DNA from: Sandaracinus amylolyticus
Lineage (GTDB): Bacteria > Myxococcota_A > Polyangia > Polyangiales > Sandaracinaceae
Assembly: GCF_000737325.1 (NCBI RefSeq)
Contig: NZ_CP011125.1
Location: forward strand, 2,976,001 to 3,040,000
Reading direction: 5' to 3'
DNA length: 64,000 nt
Position 1 is the first letter of the stretch, and each line of letters starts with the position of its first letter. The notes beneath the pieces are model-generated. The model was not told the origin of the DNA. It was given only the letters and a program-made list of their open reading frames with translations, and did no database searches. Positions 47,426 to 55,213 of the stretch are shown here, one piece after another. The position numbers and the translations under genes are program-made.

Positions 47426-48186
47426 TGAGCACGACGATCCGCGCACTGGTGGTCGACGACGAGCCGCTCGCCCGCGACGAGCTCGTCTTCACGCTCGAGC
47501 AGATCGGCGGCGTCGAGGTCGTCGCGCAGGCCGAGAGCAGCGCGAAGGCGCTCGCGCTGCTGAGCGAGCACGCGCCGGACGTGGTGTTCGCCGATCTGCG
47601 CATGCCCGGGCCCGACGGCCTGGCGCTCGCGGAGGCGGTGATCGCGCGTCGTCCCAGCACCGCGATCGTGATGGTCTCGGCGCACGACGACGGAGCGCTG
47701 CGCGGCTTCGAGGTCGGCGTCGTCGACTACCTGCTCAAGCCGGCGCGCCTCGATCGCGTGCGCAAGGCGATCGAGCGAGTCCGCGCCCGCCTGACCGAAG
47801 GCTCGGGAGCGAGCCCGAGCGAGCCCCCGCCGCGCGAAGGTGCGCCGCTGACGCGGCTCGCGGTGCGCCGTCGCGGCGCGTACGTCGTCGTCGACATCCA
47901 CGACGTCGTCTGGTTCGAGGTGAAGGACGAGCTCGTCTGGGCCGTCACCGAGAACGATCGATACGCGCTCGACCTCACGCTCTCCGCGCTCGAGCAGCGC
48001 CTGCCCGACGGCGTGTTCTTCCGATCGCACCGCGGCTTCCTCGTGCGCCTCGATCGCATCGCCGCGATGGAGCCGAGCGGCGCAGGCACGTTCGAGCTCA
48101 CGCTCAGCCATCCCGAGAAGCCGCGCATCCCGCTCGCCCGCGAGCGCGCGCGCCTGCTCCGCGATCTGATCCCGATCGCCGGCTGA
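47425..48186 (+). CDS. LytTR-type response regulator
   Basis: 253 residues. Receiver domain (about 5-120) with acidic pocket VVDDEP, phosphorylatable Asp57 in FADLRMPGPDG, Ser in MVSAHDD and the conserved Lys in LLKPAR. A Pro/Glu linker then a LytTR DNA-binding domain (about 148-250) with VWFEVKDELVWAV and FFRSHRGFLVRLDRI. It should bind promoter DNA when phosphorylated by the preceding kinase. The ATG shares one base with the kinase stop; a GTG three bases earlier is equally possible. Confidence 0.94.
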   Translation: MSTTIRALVVDDEPLARDELVFTLEQIGGVEVVAQAESSAKALALLSEHAPDVVFADLRMPGPDGLALAEAVIARRPSTAIVMVSAHDDGALRGFEVGVVDYLLKPARLDRVRKAIERVRARLTEGSGASPSEPPPREGAPLTRLAVRRRGAYVVVDIHDVVWFEVKDELVWAVTENDRYALDLTLSALEQRLPDGVFFRSHRGFLVRLDRIAAMEPSGAGTFELTLSHPEKPRIPLARERARLLRDLIPIAG

Positions 48187-48204
48187 GGCCCGCGGGCTCC
48201 ACGC

Positions 48205-48225
48205 GCGGAGCGCAGAGCGCTCCGC
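48205..48225 (+). terminator. hairpin after the response-regulator gene
   Basis: gcggagcg (48205-48212) and cgctccgc (48218-48225) form an 8-bp stem with loop cagag, 18 nt after the stop at 48186. No T-run follows. Confidence 0.4.
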
Positions 48226-48346
48226 ATGCGCAGCGCACGCTCCGCACCCCGCAGATTTCCGCGAATGCTCGCGTCCGCCGGGCTGGACGCACCTTTGCAA
48301 CGCGGTCGCCGCGCGCGCTGCTCTCCCGCGCGCGAGGAAAGGGCGA

Positions 48347-50257
48347 ATGCGCCACCTGCTCGTGCTCGCGCTGCTCGGTGTCTCGATCGCGTGCGCTCCA
48401 GGGAACATCGGCGACCTCGAGCGCACCGACGCCGGTGGGCTCGTCAGCCCGCGCGCCGATGGCGGACGTCTCGAGAGCGACGGAGGCTCCGCGCCGAGCG
48501 ACGACGACGCGAGCGCGCTCGACGACGTCGACGGCGGCGGCGCTCCGCTCGACCCCGACGGCGGTGGCCCAGTCGTCCCGCCCGTCGGTCGCGGCGCCAC
48601 GATCGCCTGGGACGAGTACGAGGCCGAGGCCGGCCGCACCAACGCGACCGTTCTCGAGGATCGACGCGACGTCGGCACCATCGAGGCCGAGTCCTCCGGA
48701 CGACGTGCGGTGCGACTCGACGACACCGGCGACTACGTCGAGTTCACCGCCGCTCGCCGCGCGAATTCGATCGTCGTGCGATATTCGATCCCCGATTCGC
48801 CCACCGGCGGCGGGATCGACTCGACCATCGGCATCTACGTGAATGACACCCTGCGTCACCGACTGCCGGTCACGTCTCGATATTCGTGGTTCTACGATCT
48901 GAATTCATGGCTGAACGGAGGCCCCAATCATCCCTCCGACGATCCCGCGCGCGGTAGTCCGTTCCACTTCTACGACGAGTCGCGCGCGCTGATCGGCGAC
49001 ATCCCCGCTGGCGCCACGGTCCGCATCCAGATGGATGCGGAGAGCACGGCCGACCACTACGTCATCGATCTCGTCGATCTCGAGCTCGTTCCCGACCCGC
49101 TGCCGCGTCCCGACGGCTTCCTCTCGATCGTCGACGATTGCGGCGCGACGCCGAACGACGCGACCGACGACGGCGACGCGATCCAGACGTGCCTCGACCG
49201 AGGTCGCGCCGAGTCGCGTGGCGTGTGGATCCCCGCGGGCACGTTCGAGACCTCGTATGCGCCCGCGCGCGACATGGGCTTCTTCACCGACCGCAACACG
49301 ATCCGCGGCGCCGGCATGTGGCACTCCACGATCCACGGCTCGGGCGCGCGCTTCTACTGCGCAGGCAACGAGTGCGTGTTCTCCGACTTCGCGCTCTTCG
49401 GCGACACACGCGTTCGCGACGGACAGAAGCGCAGCAATGGATTCAACGGCAGCGCGGGCTCCGGCTCGCGCCTCGATCGCATCTGGATCGAGCACGTCGA
49501 GGTCGGCTATTGGGTCGGTCTCGACAGCCCTCCGAATGGCCCGACGAATGGCCTCGTCATCTCCGACTGCCGCATTCGCAACACCTACGCGGACGGCGTC
49601 AACTTCTGCAACGGTACGAGCAATTCCGAGGTCGTGAACACGCACCTCCGCTACACCGGAGACGACGCGCTCGCCGTCTGGGCCTACACCGCGCCGGGCG
49701 CGGTCGCGACGAACAACGTGTTCCATCGCAACACCGCGCAGCTCCCTTGGCGCGCGAACTGTTTCGCGATCTACGGCGGCGCGGACAACCGCATCGAGGA
49801 CAACGTCTGCATCGACACGCTGACGTTCCCCGGCATCCAGATCGGTGGCCCGTATCCGCAGCATGCGTTCGGCGGCACCACGCGCGTCGCGCGAAACACG
49901 CTGCTGCGCGCGGGCGGCGTCTCGTTCGGGCAAGAGCACGGCGCGCTCAAGCTCTTCTCGTTCCAGGTCGACCTGAGCCAGATCGCCATCGAGGACGTCG
50001 ACATCGACGATCCCAGCTACTTCGGGCTCGACCTGCAGTCGTGGGGCGCCGACGGGAGCCGCATCGCGCAGGCCTCGATGTCGCGCGTGACGATCACCTC
50101 GCCCACGCGCCACGGCATCCACGTGCGCGGCGACGCGCGCGGCCGCCTGTCCCTGAGCGACGTCGTCGTGCGCGACGCGCCCGCGGGCGGCCTCCTACAC
50201 GAAGGTCCCGCCGGGCAATTCACGATCGAGCGCGGCACCGGCAACGAAGGCTGGTAG
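48347..50257 (+). CDS. lipoprotein with CBM6/35-like and GH87-like beta-helix domains
   Basis: 636 residues. Lipobox SIAC (Cys16). Asp/Gly/Ala-rich linker (about 25-82). Residues 88-250 resemble a CBM35/6 carbohydrate-binding module (YEAEAG, then VRLDDTGDYVEF). Residues 258-620 form a right-handed beta helix. Asp416 in YADGVN and Asp439-Asp440 in YTGDDALAVW reproduce the 23/24-residue spacing I recall for the three catalytic Asp of GH87 alpha-1,3-glucanase Agl-FH1. A secreted mycodextranase/alpha-1,3-glucanase attacking fungal cell-wall glucan is therefore likely. No adjacent sugar genes. Confidence 0.82.
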   Translation: MRHLLVLALLGVSIACAPGNIGDLERTDAGGLVSPRADGGRLESDGGSAPSDDDASALDDVDGGGAPLDPDGGGPVVPPVGRGATIAWDEYEAEAGRTNATVLEDRRDVGTIEAESSGRRAVRLDDTGDYVEFTAARRANSIVVRYSIPDSPTGGGIDSTIGIYVNDTLRHRLPVTSRYSWFYDLNSWLNGGPNHPSDDPARGSPFHFYDESRALIGDIPAGATVRIQMDAESTADHYVIDLVDLELVPDPLPRPDGFLSIVDDCGATPNDATDDGDAIQTCLDRGRAESRGVWIPAGTFETSYAPARDMGFFTDRNTIRGAGMWHSTIHGSGARFYCAGNECVFSDFALFGDTRVRDGQKRSNGFNGSAGSGSRLDRIWIEHVEVGYWVGLDSPPNGPTNGLVISDCRIRNTYADGVNFCNGTSNSEVVNTHLRYTGDDALAVWAYTAPGAVATNNVFHRNTAQLPWRANCFAIYGGADNRIEDNVCIDTLTFPGIQIGGPYPQHAFGGTTRVARNTLLRAGGVSFGQEHGALKLFSFQVDLSQIAIEDVDIDDPSYFGLDLQSWGADGSRIAQASMSRVTITSPTRHGIHVRGDARGRLSLSDVVVRDAPAGGLLHEGPAGQFTIERGTGNEGW

Positions 50258-50323
50258 CGGAGCCCCTCCGTTCGTGCGGGCTCCGCGCGAGCGCGCGCGT
50301 GAACGCGTTATCCTCGTGCTCGC

Positions 50324-51535
50324 ATGCGCCTGCCGTTCGTCGCGCTCCTCGCGCTCTCGCTCGCGGCCTGTGGCGACCTCGAGCTCGCGTCGCTCGACGC
50401 ATCGGTCCCGACCGACGCCGTCACGCCTCGCGCGGTCGACGCGACCCCGTTCGACGCCGGTCCGCCGCCCGCCGATCTCGAAGGCTTCGTCGACTGGCAG
50501 ATGCGCGCCGGCGGCATCCGCGGTCTCGCGGCCGCGATCACGACGCGCGAAGGCACCGCGCTCACGATGCTGCGCGGCGAAGCGAGCGAAGGTGTTCCCG
50601 TCGCCGAGGACACGCTCTTCGTGCTCGCGTCGATCTCGAAGACGTTCACCGGGATCCTCGTCGTGCAGCTCGTCGAGGACGGCCTCCTCGATCTCGATGC
50701 GCCCCTCGACGAGTACCTCCCGTACGCGGTGCGCAACCCCGCGTTCCCCGACGTGCCCGTCACCGCGCGCATGCTGCTCACGCACACGTCGGGCCTCCGC
50801 GATCAGCTCACGGTGCTCGGCATGGCATCGACCGCGGGCACCGATCCCGACGTCGCGCTCTCCGACTTCTCGCGCGACTACGTCGGGGTCCCGGATCACT
50901 GGGACGCGCGACCCGGCGCGCAATACCAGTACTGCAACGCAGGCTTCGCCGTCCTCGGCGCGCTCGTCGAGGCGATCACCGAGCAGGACTTCCGCGCGCG
51001 CAGCGATGCGCGCCTGCTCGACCCGCTCGGGCTCGACGGCTCCGGGTGGTTCCTCGCCGACGTCGACGTCTCGATGATCGCGACGCCGTACTCGTGGAGC
51101 GAGCGACGCGGCTTCACCGCGCTCCAGCACGGCGGCTACGCGTTCTATCCCGCGGCCTCGATGCGCGCGTCGATCGTCCACATGGCGCGCTACGCGCGCG
51201 CGGTGTCGCGCGGCCTCGAGCTCGACGGCGTGCGCGTGCTGCGCGAAGCCCTCGCCACCGAGATGCGGCGCGTCCCGTTCCCGGAGATCGCCGGCGATCG
51301 CTCGCTCGCGTGGGAGATCGAGACGATCCGCGGCCGCGCGTACATGCACCACTCGGGCGCGACGAACGGCGGCGCGACGCTGCTCTACGTCGGCGACGAC
51401 GGCGTGAGCATCATCGTGCTGACCAACAGCGACGCGTACATCCGCTCGCGCTTCGGGCTGCGCGAGGGCGCCGACGCGCTGCGCGAGATCGTGCTGCGCC
51501 TCGACAGCGAGGCCGACGCGCTGGTGCGCGAATGA
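50324..51535 (+). CDS. beta-lactamase-fold serine hydrolase, lipoprotein
   Basis: 403 residues. Lipobox SLAAC (Cys16). Class C beta-lactamase/DD-peptidase fold (about 52-395): catalytic SxxK with Ser103 and Lys106 (LASISKTF), second motif YCN in YQYCNAGFAVLG, and a late HHSGATNGG triad-like segment (the KTG position reads HSG). Such proteins are esterases, peptidases or amidases. The TATCCT hexamer 9 nt before the ATG suggests a leaderless mRNA. Its stop overlaps the downstream dioxygenase (ATGA). Confidence 0.88.
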   Translation: MRLPFVALLALSLAACGDLELASLDASVPTDAVTPRAVDATPFDAGPPPADLEGFVDWQMRAGGIRGLAAAITTREGTALTMLRGEASEGVPVAEDTLFVLASISKTFTGILVVQLVEDGLLDLDAPLDEYLPYAVRNPAFPDVPVTARMLLTHTSGLRDQLTVLGMASTAGTDPDVALSDFSRDYVGVPDHWDARPGAQYQYCNAGFAVLGALVEAITEQDFRARSDARLLDPLGLDGSGWFLADVDVSMIATPYSWSERRGFTALQHGGYAFYPAASMRASIVHMARYARAVSRGLELDGVRVLREALATEMRRVPFPEIAGDRSLAWEIETIRGRAYMHHSGATNGGATLLYVGDDGVSIIVLTNSDAYIRSRFGLREGADALREIVLRLDSEADALVRE

Positions 51536-52308
51536 TCACGAACGAACAGCGCACCGCGTTCGCGCGCGACGGCTATCTCGTGCTCCGCGCGTGCGTTCCC
51601 ACCGAACGCATCCGCGCGGCGCGCGCGCGGATCGCCGACGCGCTCGATCGCGACGAGTCGATCGGCGAGATGCCGCGCTTCCTCGCGAGCACGTTCTGCC
51701 CGTCGATCACGCGCCATCCCGACATCGTCGGGCTGCTCGATCCGGCGTACCCCGCGATCGCCGCGCTCTTCGGCGTCCCCGAGTCACCGCGCGCGAAGAG
51801 CGGCCAGATCGCGCTCCGCTTCCCCGAGCGCGCGCGCGTCGACGCACGCCACGGGTTCCACCTCGACGGCTTTCCCACGTCGCTCAACGACGTGCCGCAC
51901 GGCACCGTGCACCGACACACGCTCCTCTGCGGCGTGTACCTCACGCCGCTGCGCGGCCCCGATCGCGGCAACTTCGTCGTGTGGCCCGGCTCGCATCGCC
52001 ACTTCGCGCGCATGCTCCGCGAGCTCGACGCGCCCGCGTTCCTCGCCGCGAACGGCGCCGAGGCGCTGCTCGATCGCATCCGCGCCGAAGACGCCGGCCC
52101 TCCGCGCCAGCTCGAGGTCGAGCCGGGCGACGTCGTGCTCGCGCATCACCTGCTCGCGCACGGCGCGTCCGACAACCTCTCGCTCCGCACCCGCGAGACC
52201 GTCTACTTTCGCCTGCTGCACCCGCGCGACGGCGCGCACGATCCGAGCCCCCTGATGGACGAGCGCGCGATGTTCGACGGAGTTGATTGGTCGACCAACC
52301 AAGAATGA
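51532..52308 (+). CDS. phytanoyl-CoA dioxygenase family (PhyH) oxygenase
   Basis: 258 residues. Fe(II)/2-oxoglutarate oxygenase of PhyH type: N-terminal FARDGYLVLRACVP, metal ligands His110 and Asp112 (HLDG) and distal His210 (HLLAHGASDN), and 2-oxoglutarate-binding Arg221 eleven residues after it. The WPGSHRH segment is also typical. Acts as a hydroxylase on an unknown substrate. The start overlaps the hydrolase stop and the stop abuts the stop of the minus-strand SRPBCC gene with no gap. Confidence 0.88.
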   Translation: MITNEQRTAFARDGYLVLRACVPTERIRAARARIADALDRDESIGEMPRFLASTFCPSITRHPDIVGLLDPAYPAIAALFGVPESPRAKSGQIALRFPERARVDARHGFHLDGFPTSLNDVPHGTVHRHTLLCGVYLTPLRGPDRGNFVVWPGSHRHFARMLRELDAPAFLAANGAEALLDRIRAEDAGPPRQLEVEPGDVVLAHHLLAHGASDNLSLRTRETVYFRLLHPRDGAHDPSPLMDERAMFDGVDWSTNQE

Positions 52309-53475
52309 CTACCCGAGCACGCGCACGAGCCCGACCGCGCGCTCGAACGCCTCGCGCCGCCGGCGCGCGATCGGGTAGTAGCGCTTCTCGATCAGCGCGC
52401 CGCGCATCCCGTCGGGCGTGAGCACGTCGAGCACGCGCGCCCGTCGCGTCCACGCCTCGCGCGGCAGCACGTCGCGGATCTTCGCCGATGCGTCGAGGAA
52501 GATGTCGCCCATGCGCAGGTAGTCCGCGCGGAAGCGCGCGAGGTCCGCGCGCCCCGCGTAGCTCGACAGGTGCACCTTCGCGATCGCGCGCGGCAGATCG
52601 TCCTCGATGTGCGCGCGCATCCCCGCGTGGATCGATCGCATCGCGCGCACGAACATCGTCGCCTCGCCGCGCGACGCCGTCTCGGCGCGACGATGCGCCT
52701 TCACCCAGTGCGCCTCGACGTCTCCGCTGCGCTCGCCGAGCCGGATCGCGAGGTTCTCCTCCCACAGCGCGTGGAACGCGATCACGAGCCGCAGCACCCA
52801 CGCCGGATGATCGAAGCGCCCCGCCGCGCACGCGACGAGCTGACCCTCGGTGACGTGCTCGTAGACGCGCGCGAACCACCCGCGATCGTCGTCGCGCTCG
52901 AGCAGCTCGTCGGCGTACGCGCGCTGCGACTCCATGCACGCCTCGGCCTCGCGCGCCAGCGCGCGCGACTCCGCGAGCTCGTCGAGCGAGCGCGGCGGGG
53001 GCAGCGTGACCTCGACGTGATCGCCCATCTCCGTCGCGACCTGCGCCATCGCATCGAGGCTGCGCTCGAGCGAAGGACGCAGCGCCGCGCGCGCCGCCCA
53101 CTCGAGCGGCAACGCCGCGAGCGTCGCCTCGACGCGCCAGTGCACCCGCGACCCGCGCGCGCTCGGCGTGATCGTGATCGTCCCGCGATGCTGCTTCACG
53201 CCGCCGCCCGCGAGCACGCGATAGACGAGCAGCCCGGGCGCCTCGGCGCGCTCGATCACCTCTTCGAGCACCACCTCGCGGCCCATCATCCGCGGCCGCA
53301 CGCGCCGCAGCGCGCCGGTCCCGCCGGGATGTCCGGCGTCGCCCCCGAGCACGCGCTCGACGCGCGCCTCCGACCAGCGGTTCATGCGATCCGGCTCGGA
53401 CACCAGCGCGAACGCGACGGCCGGCGGCACCGAGAGCTCTCGCTCGAGATCGAGAACGAGCACGCCGCTCATCAT
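52309..53475 (-). CDS. SRPBCC/DUF5995 two-domain protein
   Basis: 388 residues. N-terminal SRPBCC-like lipid/aromatic-binding domain (about 5-150; LDLERELSVPPAVAFALVSE, GALRRVRP) and a helical C-terminal DUF5995-like domain (about 180-385) with FARVYEHVTEG, a FHALWEENLAIRLGE helix and AGMRAHIEDDLPRA, the family hallmark (there GMNAHINNDLPLA). Function unknown. Start: the tandem ATGs at 53475/53472 lie inside a perfect TATGAT hexamer, and a GTG at 53463 (giving LVLDLEREL) lies 7 nt after it, so the true start may be 53463. Confidence 0.75.
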   Translation of the reverse strand: MMSGVLVLDLERELSVPPAVAFALVSEPDRMNRWSEARVERVLGGDAGHPGGTGALRRVRPRMMGREVVLEEVIERAEAPGLLVYRVLAGGGVKQHRGTITITPSARGSRVHWRVEATLAALPLEWAARAALRPSLERSLDAMAQVATEMGDHVEVTLPPPRSLDELAESRALAREAEACMESQRAYADELLERDDDRGWFARVYEHVTEGQLVACAAGRFDHPAWVLRLVIAFHALWEENLAIRLGERSGDVEAHWVKAHRRAETASRGEATMFVRAMRSIHAGMRAHIEDDLPRAIAKVHLSSYAGRADLARFRADYLRMGDIFLDASAKIRDVLPREAWTRRARVLDVLTPDGMRGALIEKRYYPIARRRREAFERAVGLVRVLG

Positions 53476-53491
53476 AGGCGCCGAAAACGAA

Positions 53492-53521
53492 GAGGCCGGC
53501 GTCGTCTCCGACGCCGGCCTC
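53492..53521 (-). terminator. strong Rho-independent terminator
   Basis: 13-bp perfect stem (gaggccggcgtcg at 53492-53504, cgacgccggcctc at 53509-53521) with a TCTC loop. On the minus strand it is followed by TTCGTTTTCGG, a T-rich tail. It ends the lipoprotein gene transcribed from 54455, 26 nt after its stop. Confidence 0.85.
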
Positions 53522-53546
53522 CGCGATGCTCACGTTGCCTCGGCGA

Positions 53547-54455
53547 TCAGCCGCCGCAGCCCGAGCCCGACGCGTAGTCGTTGCGCAGCGGGCCGACGTT
53601 CACGATCGTGACCGCGTCCGCGAAGACCTCGATCTCCTCGCACGCGACGCGCTCCGCGGGCATACCCTCGGTCCGCACGCCCCAGAGCTCCACGCGCAGC
53701 GGCTCGTCCGTCGCTTCGGCGTTCGCCGCCGCGAACAGGCCGTTCGTGTTGGTCGCCGTGCGATTGCTGTCCGGCAGGTTCGCGGCGTTGAAGTACCCGC
53801 TGAAGAAGTCGGTCGAGCCCGGACCCGTGACGAGCTCCGTGCCGCCGCGGAAGATCCGAACCTGCGCGTTCGCCGCCGGCGCGCCGGCGCAGTCGGTCAG
53901 CGTGCCCGACACGATGGCCGTGCCCGGAAGGCGCGAGCGCATGTACAGCGTCGGGATGAACCCGATCGTCATGCTCGAGACGCTCGGGAGCTGCGTCGTG
54001 CCGCCGTTCGCCGGGACCGCGCGGTTGTAGCCGACGGTCAGCACCGGCGTGGTGCCACCGCTACCGGTGCCAGCGGCCACGCGGTACGCAAACCACGCGT
54101 TCTCCATGCCCATCAGCCCCGCGACGTTCCCGTCGGCGCCCGGAGTCGTCCGGACGCAGGTGCCCGAGCAGCCCTCGGCCACGACGTTGTCGGGGAAGTA
54201 GTCGACGGCCACGCCACCGACGTTGCTGCTCATCCCGCTCTGGAAGTCGTAGACGTGAGCGGTGAACGTCGACGCGGCCCCGGGGGTCGGAGCAGTGCGC
54301 GAGCCGACGCACGACCAGTCACCCGTGAGCGCCGCAGGCGGCGGGCCCGAGTCCGGCGTGCCGGCGTCGTCGCCACCCGTCATGCCGTCGTCGTCACCAC
54401 CGCAGCCCGCCAGAGCCAGGATCGCACAGGCCAAGAAACCGAGCCGTTTCCGCAT
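53547..54455 (-). CDS. putative lipoprotein with carboxypeptidase-like beta domain
   Basis: 302 residues. Lipobox LAGC (Cys18). Short Asp/Gly linker, then a beta-rich domain with a [12 protein letters not shown] start and a second module (about 180-290) starting [19 protein letters not shown], the carboxypeptidase regulatory-like pattern. Eight Cys in the mature part may form disulfides. Function unknown. GGGGAGGA before the ATG. Ended by the strong terminator at 53492. Confidence 0.75.
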   Translation of the reverse strand: MRKRLGFLACAILALAGCGGDDDGMTGGDDAGTPDSGPPPAALTGDWSCVGSRTAPTPGAASTFTAHVYDFQSGMSSNVGGVAVDYFPDNVVAEGCSGTCVRTTPGADGNVAGLMGMENAWFAYRVAAGTGSGGTTPVLTVGYNRAVPANGGTTQLPSVSSMTIGFIPTLYMRSRLPGTAIVSGTLTDCAGAPAANAQVRIFRGGTELVTGPGSTDFFSGYFNAANLPDSNRTATNTNGLFAAANAEATDEPLRVELWGVRTEGMPAERVACEEIEVFADAVTIVNVGPLRNDYASGSGCGG

Positions 54456-54544
54456 AATCCTCCCCTTCTTCCCACCGAAGGCGACGGCGAGTCTGACACT
54501 TTCCAGTTGTCACGCCACCGTCCTACCCGGCCACGGACCCGTGC

Positions 54545-54573
54545 TTGACGCCCAGGGGGGTGCCCCGCATACT
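54545..54573 (+). promoter_or_regulatory. sigma70-type promoter for rpsO
   Basis: TTGACG (54545-54550), 17-nt spacer, CATACT (54568-54573); close to consensus spacing. Transcription should start at about 54580, giving a leader of about 60 nt before the rpsO ATG. Confidence 0.7.
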
Positions 54574-54579
54574 CCGCCG

Positions 54580-54642
54580 ACTTTCAGGGCCCTGGACGTT
54601 CCCGGGCCGCTCGTTTTTGGCCCGTTTCCCGAGATTTTCCGC
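54580..54642 (+). promoter_or_regulatory. rpsO leader with hairpin, candidate S15 autoregulation site
   Basis: The leader carries gggcc (54604-54608) and ggccc (54619-54623) pairing around the loop gctcgttttt, and no clear Shine-Dalgarno (the sequence before ATG is gagattttccgc). S15 represses its own translation through leader structures in several bacteria; here that is inference from position. Confidence 0.35.
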
Positions 54643-54912
54643 ATGGCTCTGAACCCCGAGCGCAAGACGCAGATCATCGAGCAGTTCCGCCAGCACGAGG
54701 GCGACACCGGCTCGCCCGAGGTGCAGATCGCGCTGCTCACCGAGCGCATCCAGTACCTCACCGAGCACTTCAAGACGCACGCGAAGGATCACCACTCGCG
54801 TCGTGGTCTCCTGCAGCTCGTCAGCCAGCGCCGTCGTCTGCTCGACTACTTGCGTCGCGAGAGCGTCGACCGTTACCGCAAGGTGATCGGCGCGCTTGGC
54901 ATCCGTAAGTGA
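54643..54912 (+). CDS. rpsO: 30S ribosomal protein S15
   Basis: 89 residues, exact family length. Primary rRNA-binding protein of the 30S platform: four helices with the conserved [21 protein letters not shown] block (22-42), the [21 protein letters not shown] block (50-70) and the C-terminal IGALGIRK. A 17-bp exact duplication follows immediately: the last coding bases including the stop recur at 54916-54930. The gene lies upstream of pnp, the classic arrangement. Confidence 0.98.
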   Translation: MALNPERKTQIIEQFRQHEGDTGSPEVQIALLTERIQYLTEHFKTHAKDHHSRRGLLQLVSQRRRLLDYLRRESVDRYRKVIGALGIRK

Positions 54913-54930
54913 TGCGCATCCGTAAGTGAT
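54899..54930 (+). repeat. 17-bp tandem duplication of the rpsO 3-prime end
   Basis: gcatccgtaagtgat at 54899-54913 is repeated at 54916-54930, period 17. The copies contain the last codons and the TGA stop of rpsO. It looks like a simple slippage duplication without effect on the protein. Confidence 0.8.
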
Positions 54931-54959
54931 CCTCGGTCGTTGGAGCGTGTAGCGAGAGA

Positions 54960-55003
54960 GCGGGTCCCGGCACCGCAGATGGCGGTGAAGGGATCCGCTT
55001 TTT
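54960..55003 (+). terminator. Rho-independent terminator between rpsO and pnp
   Basis: A long stem, gcgggtcccggcaccgc (54960-54976) with ggcggtgaagggatccgc (54981-54998), pairs almost fully around an AGAT loop and is followed by TTTTT (54999-55003). In E. coli rpsO and pnp are likewise separated by a terminator with partial read-through. Confidence 0.8.
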
Positions 55004-55112
55004 CGTTTCCGTCTCCGCGACCATCTGTTCGTCGTTCCAACCATCCACCCAAGCGCCGGCGCGCGTCCGCGAGAGAAGGGACAGCGTTCGGACTTCGATT
55101 CGAGCCCTCGAG

Positions 55113-55134
55113 CACGACGACATCCCTCGTCGTG
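55113..55134 (+). promoter_or_regulatory. hairpin in the pnp leader
   Basis: cacgacga (55113-55120) and tcgtcgtg (55127-55134) form an 8-bp perfect stem with a 6-nt loop, 80 nt upstream of the pnp ATG. PNPase autoregulates through a leader hairpin in enteric bacteria; a similar role here is inference. Rest of 55004-55112 and 55135-55213 shows no other structure. Confidence 0.45.
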
Positions 55135-55213
55135 ATCTCGTTCGAGGCCTGGAACCGAGGACCGAGCACCCCTCCGCGTCGCGACACCGGCAACGTTCGA
55201 GGAGTGTCTCTTC

